Source of the DNA: CAYLLN01 sp036496265
GTDB taxonomy: Bacteria > Planctomycetota > Planctomycetia > Pirellulales > Pirellulaceae
DNA length: 7,997 nucleotides
Assembly (NCBI GenBank): GCA_036496265.1
Contig: DASXLL010000105.1
Span: 1-7,997, forward strand
Direction of reading: 5' to 3'
Shown here: one piece after another, positions 6,284 through 7,997 of the stretch
Layout of the letters: every line of letters starts with the position of its first letter
Numbering within the stretch: position 1 is the first letter of the stretch
Notes under the pieces: generated by a model
Databases searched by the model: none
What the model was told of the DNA's origin: nothing
The model's input: the letters and a program-made list of their open reading frames with translations, nothing else
Translations under genes and position numbers: made by a program

Positions 6284-6311
6284 ATTATGAATTAACCTGC
6301 TGATAGGTCAA
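6284..6311 (-). promoter_or_regulatory. Putative sigma70-type promoter of the antitoxin-toxin module
   Basis: On the minus strand TTGACC (6311-6306) and CATAAT (6289-6284) are separated by 16 bases. Each differs from the sigma70 consensus at one position. The -10 box lies 21 bases before the antitoxin ATG, so the 5' leader would be very short and contain the AGGAGG site. The -35 box starts seven bases after the last base of the upstream oxidoreductase gene, so the module could be transcribed apart from the pathway genes above it. Confidence 0.55.
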
Positions 6312-6317
6312 GCAATG

Positions 6318-7706
6318 CTACACCGGCAAACAATACCGATTTGCCATCGAGACGCCGCTAACGAGGGCACCGATGATGCCAAGGTAGCCTTGGTCGGTGC
6401 CGCAGAGGTAGAGATTCTTGACGTTGGTTGAGCCATCGAGTTGCTTGTGGGGCGCACCGTAGATTGCGCCGTTTTCATGGCTGGTGAAGCGGCGGATCGT
6501 CGTGGGCGTGAACATGTCGGTGTCGATGACGCGGCTGCGATAATCGGGGACGAAGCGGACGGATGAGGCGGAGAGGCGGTCGTACCAATGGAGCTTGGCG
6601 ATCTTGTAGGCGTTGCCGTCGAGCGATTTCCAGCGGTCGAAGTGGGCGAGTGCTGTGATGCGGACCATGTTATCCGCCAAATTGCCTTCATCGGGCGTGT
6701 ACGCGAAATTGTTTGGGGAGCAGATGACACCGGTGCGGACGTCGCAGAGTTCATCCGAGGGTTTTCGCCAGTGAAACTTTTCGGAGTCGTTGAAAAAGAC
6801 GATAGTGCGGCCGCAGCCGACAGATTTTGGCGACTTGTCGAGTACTGAGAGCGACTCGACGAAAGAGAGCTGACCGGGAGTCTGCGTTGGCGTCTCGTTT
6901 TCTGCCGAACAGAGCCGAGCCGTCTCCACGGAACCGGCGGATGACAAAATGTTCTGTGCTTCCAATTGTTGGCCGTTGTCGAGCACGACGCCAACCGCGC
7001 GGTCGTTTTCGATGCGAATCCGCTGCACGCCCGACCGGAGCTTTAATTCGCCGCCGAGCGAGCGGAACTTGCGAATGAGATTCTTCAATATCAGGCGAAT
7101 CCCCGCGTGCGGCCGACCCATACCTTCGAGATACAGCGCGCGGAACATGATGCAAAACTGGCCCCAGTCCATGTCGTCCTCACGGGCGTTGCCATACCAC
7201 ATGACCGGGCAGAGCAGCATTTCGAGCAAGATTGGCTCGCGAAAGATGTTTTTCAGCACCTCGCGGGCGGACATCTCGAATACGTCTTGATTCAAATCGT
7301 CGTAGTCGAGAATTTGGCCTAGCAGGCGCTGAAAATTGTCGCGCTCTTTCGGAAACGCGGCGGCGACTTCGCTTTCGAGCAGGCGAATGTCGTTGTTGAA
7401 ATTCAGCCGGACATTGGGAAATGCGATCGTCGAGCCGACCTGCGGGGCCAGTGAAAAATCTTCCCACGACAGGCGCAACTGCCGCATGAGTCGGACCATC
7501 GGGCCTTTTTTTGTGCCCTTACTGGCGTAGTTGGTGACCGCGTGCAAGCCGACGTCATAATCGCGTCCGCGGAGGCGATAGAACGAGTTCAGGCCGCCGA
7601 TGGTGTAATGTCGCTCGAGAATGCAGACACGCTGCTCGTAATAGGCGAGGCGGATGCCAGCGGCGAGACCGGAGAGACCGGCGCCGATGATGATGGTGTC
7701 GTACAT
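6318..7706 (-). CDS. CrtI/carotenoid-isomerase-like FAD oxidoreductase (second)
   Basis: This 462-residue flavoprotein is of the phytoene desaturase / CrtISO / retinol saturase superfamily. The Rossmann site IIIGAGLSGLAAG (5-17), Glu31 with ERHYTIGG (31-38), and a C-terminal FAD segment from NLYLCGTDQGYLG (431-443) into IIGALVSGVSMAN (444-456) are present. TIRRFTSHENGAIYG (403-417) resembles the isomerase/saturase branch of the family. It is clearly divergent from the other oxidoreductase here, so the two probably catalyse different steps. I chose ATG 7706. An in-frame TTG at 7721 adds five residues from the edge of an AT-rich repeat and has no Shine-Dalgarno; the chosen ATG lacks one too. 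It lies between the ACP gene and the antitoxin module. The substrate is unknown, and an ACP-linked acyl chain is the contextual guess. Confidence 0.87.
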   Translation of the reverse strand: MYDTIIIGAGLSGLAAGIRLAYYEQRVCILERHYTIGGLNSFYRLRGRDYDVGLHAVTNYASKGTKKGPMVRLMRQLRLSWEDFSLAPQVGSTIAFPNVRLNFNNDIRLLESEVAAAFPKERDNFQRLLGQILDYDDLNQDVFEMSAREVLKNIFREPILLEMLLCPVMWYGNAREDDMDWGQFCIMFRALYLEGMGRPHAGIRLILKNLIRKFRSLGGELKLRSGVQRIRIENDRAVGVVLDNGQQLEAQNILSSAGSVETARLCSAENETPTQTPGQLSFVESLSVLDKSPKSVGCGRTIVFFNDSEKFHWRKPSDELCDVRTGVICSPNNFAYTPDEGNLADNMVRITALAHFDRWKSLDGNAYKIAKLHWYDRLSASSVRFVPDYRSRVIDTDMFTPTTIRRFTSHENGAIYGAPHKQLDGSTNVKNLYLCGTDQGYLGIIGALVSGVSMANRYCLPV

Positions 7707-7716
7707 GAGCAGAAGC

Positions 7717-7850
7717 ACCAAATGACAAGCATCAAATTACAAACAAGCACCAGATCAGAAAGTCAAAATGACCAAAACGGCGGCTTCTGACTCGTTCATT
7801 TGAATTTGGAACTTTAGAAATTGTTTGATGCTTGGTGCTTGTGATTTGGT
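7717..7850. repeat. AT-rich inverted-repeat element between ACP and oxidoreductase genes
   Basis: The left arm 7717-7735 (ACCAAATGACAAGCATCAA) matches the reverse complement of 7832-7850 at 17 of 19 positions. The left side also holds three degenerate direct copies of AAGCAYCARAT (from 7713, 7727 and 7745). The stretch is visibly richer in A and T than the genes around it and has no credible gene. It could be a small non-autonomous element or a folded intergenic RNA. It covers most of the gap between the ACP gene and the oxidoreductase gene. Confidence 0.6.
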
Positions 7851-7871
7851 ATTCGGCGATACCACTCGCCA

Positions 7872-7997
7872 TTATTTCTTTACCATGTCCTTCATGGTCG
7901 GCTCCAAGTACGCAACCGTGCTGCTCAAACTCGCCAGTTGTTTGTAGTCTGCCTCGGGAATCTGAATCTTGTGGCGCTTCCGTAACTCCATGACGAT
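7872..7997 (-). CDS. Acyl carrier protein, C-terminal part (5' end outside window)
   Basis: The last 41 residues are visible: VMELRKRHKIQIPEADY, then LASLSSTVAYLEPTMKDM and two Lys. This matches ACP helix III and IV (E-KF-I-IPD-E-...-T-V---) with IPEAD in the usual place. The DSL motif whose serine carries phosphopantetheine lies to the right of the window, so function as a carrier is not directly shown. ACPs tether growing acyl chains for ketosynthases and dehydratases. The gene is upstream of both oxidoreductases and fabZ on the same strand, which suggests a dedicated carrier for this pathway rather than the housekeeping acpP. The basic tail differs from typical E. coli-type ACP. Confidence 0.82.
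   Translation of the reverse strand: MVMELRKRHKIQIPEADYKQLASLSSTVAYLEPTMKDMVKK

Overview
The window reads as chromosomal DNA of a GC-rich bacterium, most likely a planctomycete. This assignment is an inference. It rests on an acyl carrier protein (ACP) / CrtI-like oxidoreductase / FabZ gene group that I associate with Planctomycetota, and on short palindromic repeats packed into almost every intergenic gap, of a kind I recall from those genomes. No rRNA, tRNA or CRISPR array was seen. Genes fill most of the window and no gene-free stretch exceeds 300 bases.

Left edge (1-1016): one plus-strand gene, open at the window boundary, ends in a domain with an Rx4H motif typical of HEPN proteins, resembling ApeA-like HEPN proteins. 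It converges on recJ across a 149-base gap that holds several hairpins.

Housekeeping part (1017-3115, minus strand): recJ (single-strand-specific 5'-3' exonuclease) and rpmG (ribosomal protein L33, zinc-site-less form). A 130-bp MITE-like element with 28-bp imperfect inverted ends lies between them.

Lipid/polyene-type part (3290-7997, minus strand): in transcription order, the C-terminal end of an ACP, a CrtI/phytoene-desaturase-like FAD oxidoreductase, an inserted toxin-antitoxin module, a second, divergent CrtI-like oxidoreductase, and a FabZ-type 3-hydroxyacyl-ACP dehydratase. ACP plus dehydratase plus two FAD desaturase/isomerase-type enzymes suggests an ACP-bound acyl chain that is elongated, dehydrated and then oxidised or isomerised. 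The product cannot be read from the window, and any ketosynthases would lie to the right.

The inserted module has two related AF2212/DUF104-like antitoxin genes in tandem and one PIN-domain toxin gene. The toxin start codon overlaps the adjacent antitoxin stop (GTGA). A good sigma70-type promoter lies directly upstream. The module is packed so tightly (24 nt) against the downstream oxidoreductase that its transcription probably runs into the pathway genes.

The most unusual aspects are this module inside a biosynthetic gene run, and the palindromic repeats that sit exactly at gene ends. One supplies a stop codon, another follows a stop codon directly, another lies where recJ's ribosome-binding site is, and a pair of copies shows a base-pair-preserving double change.
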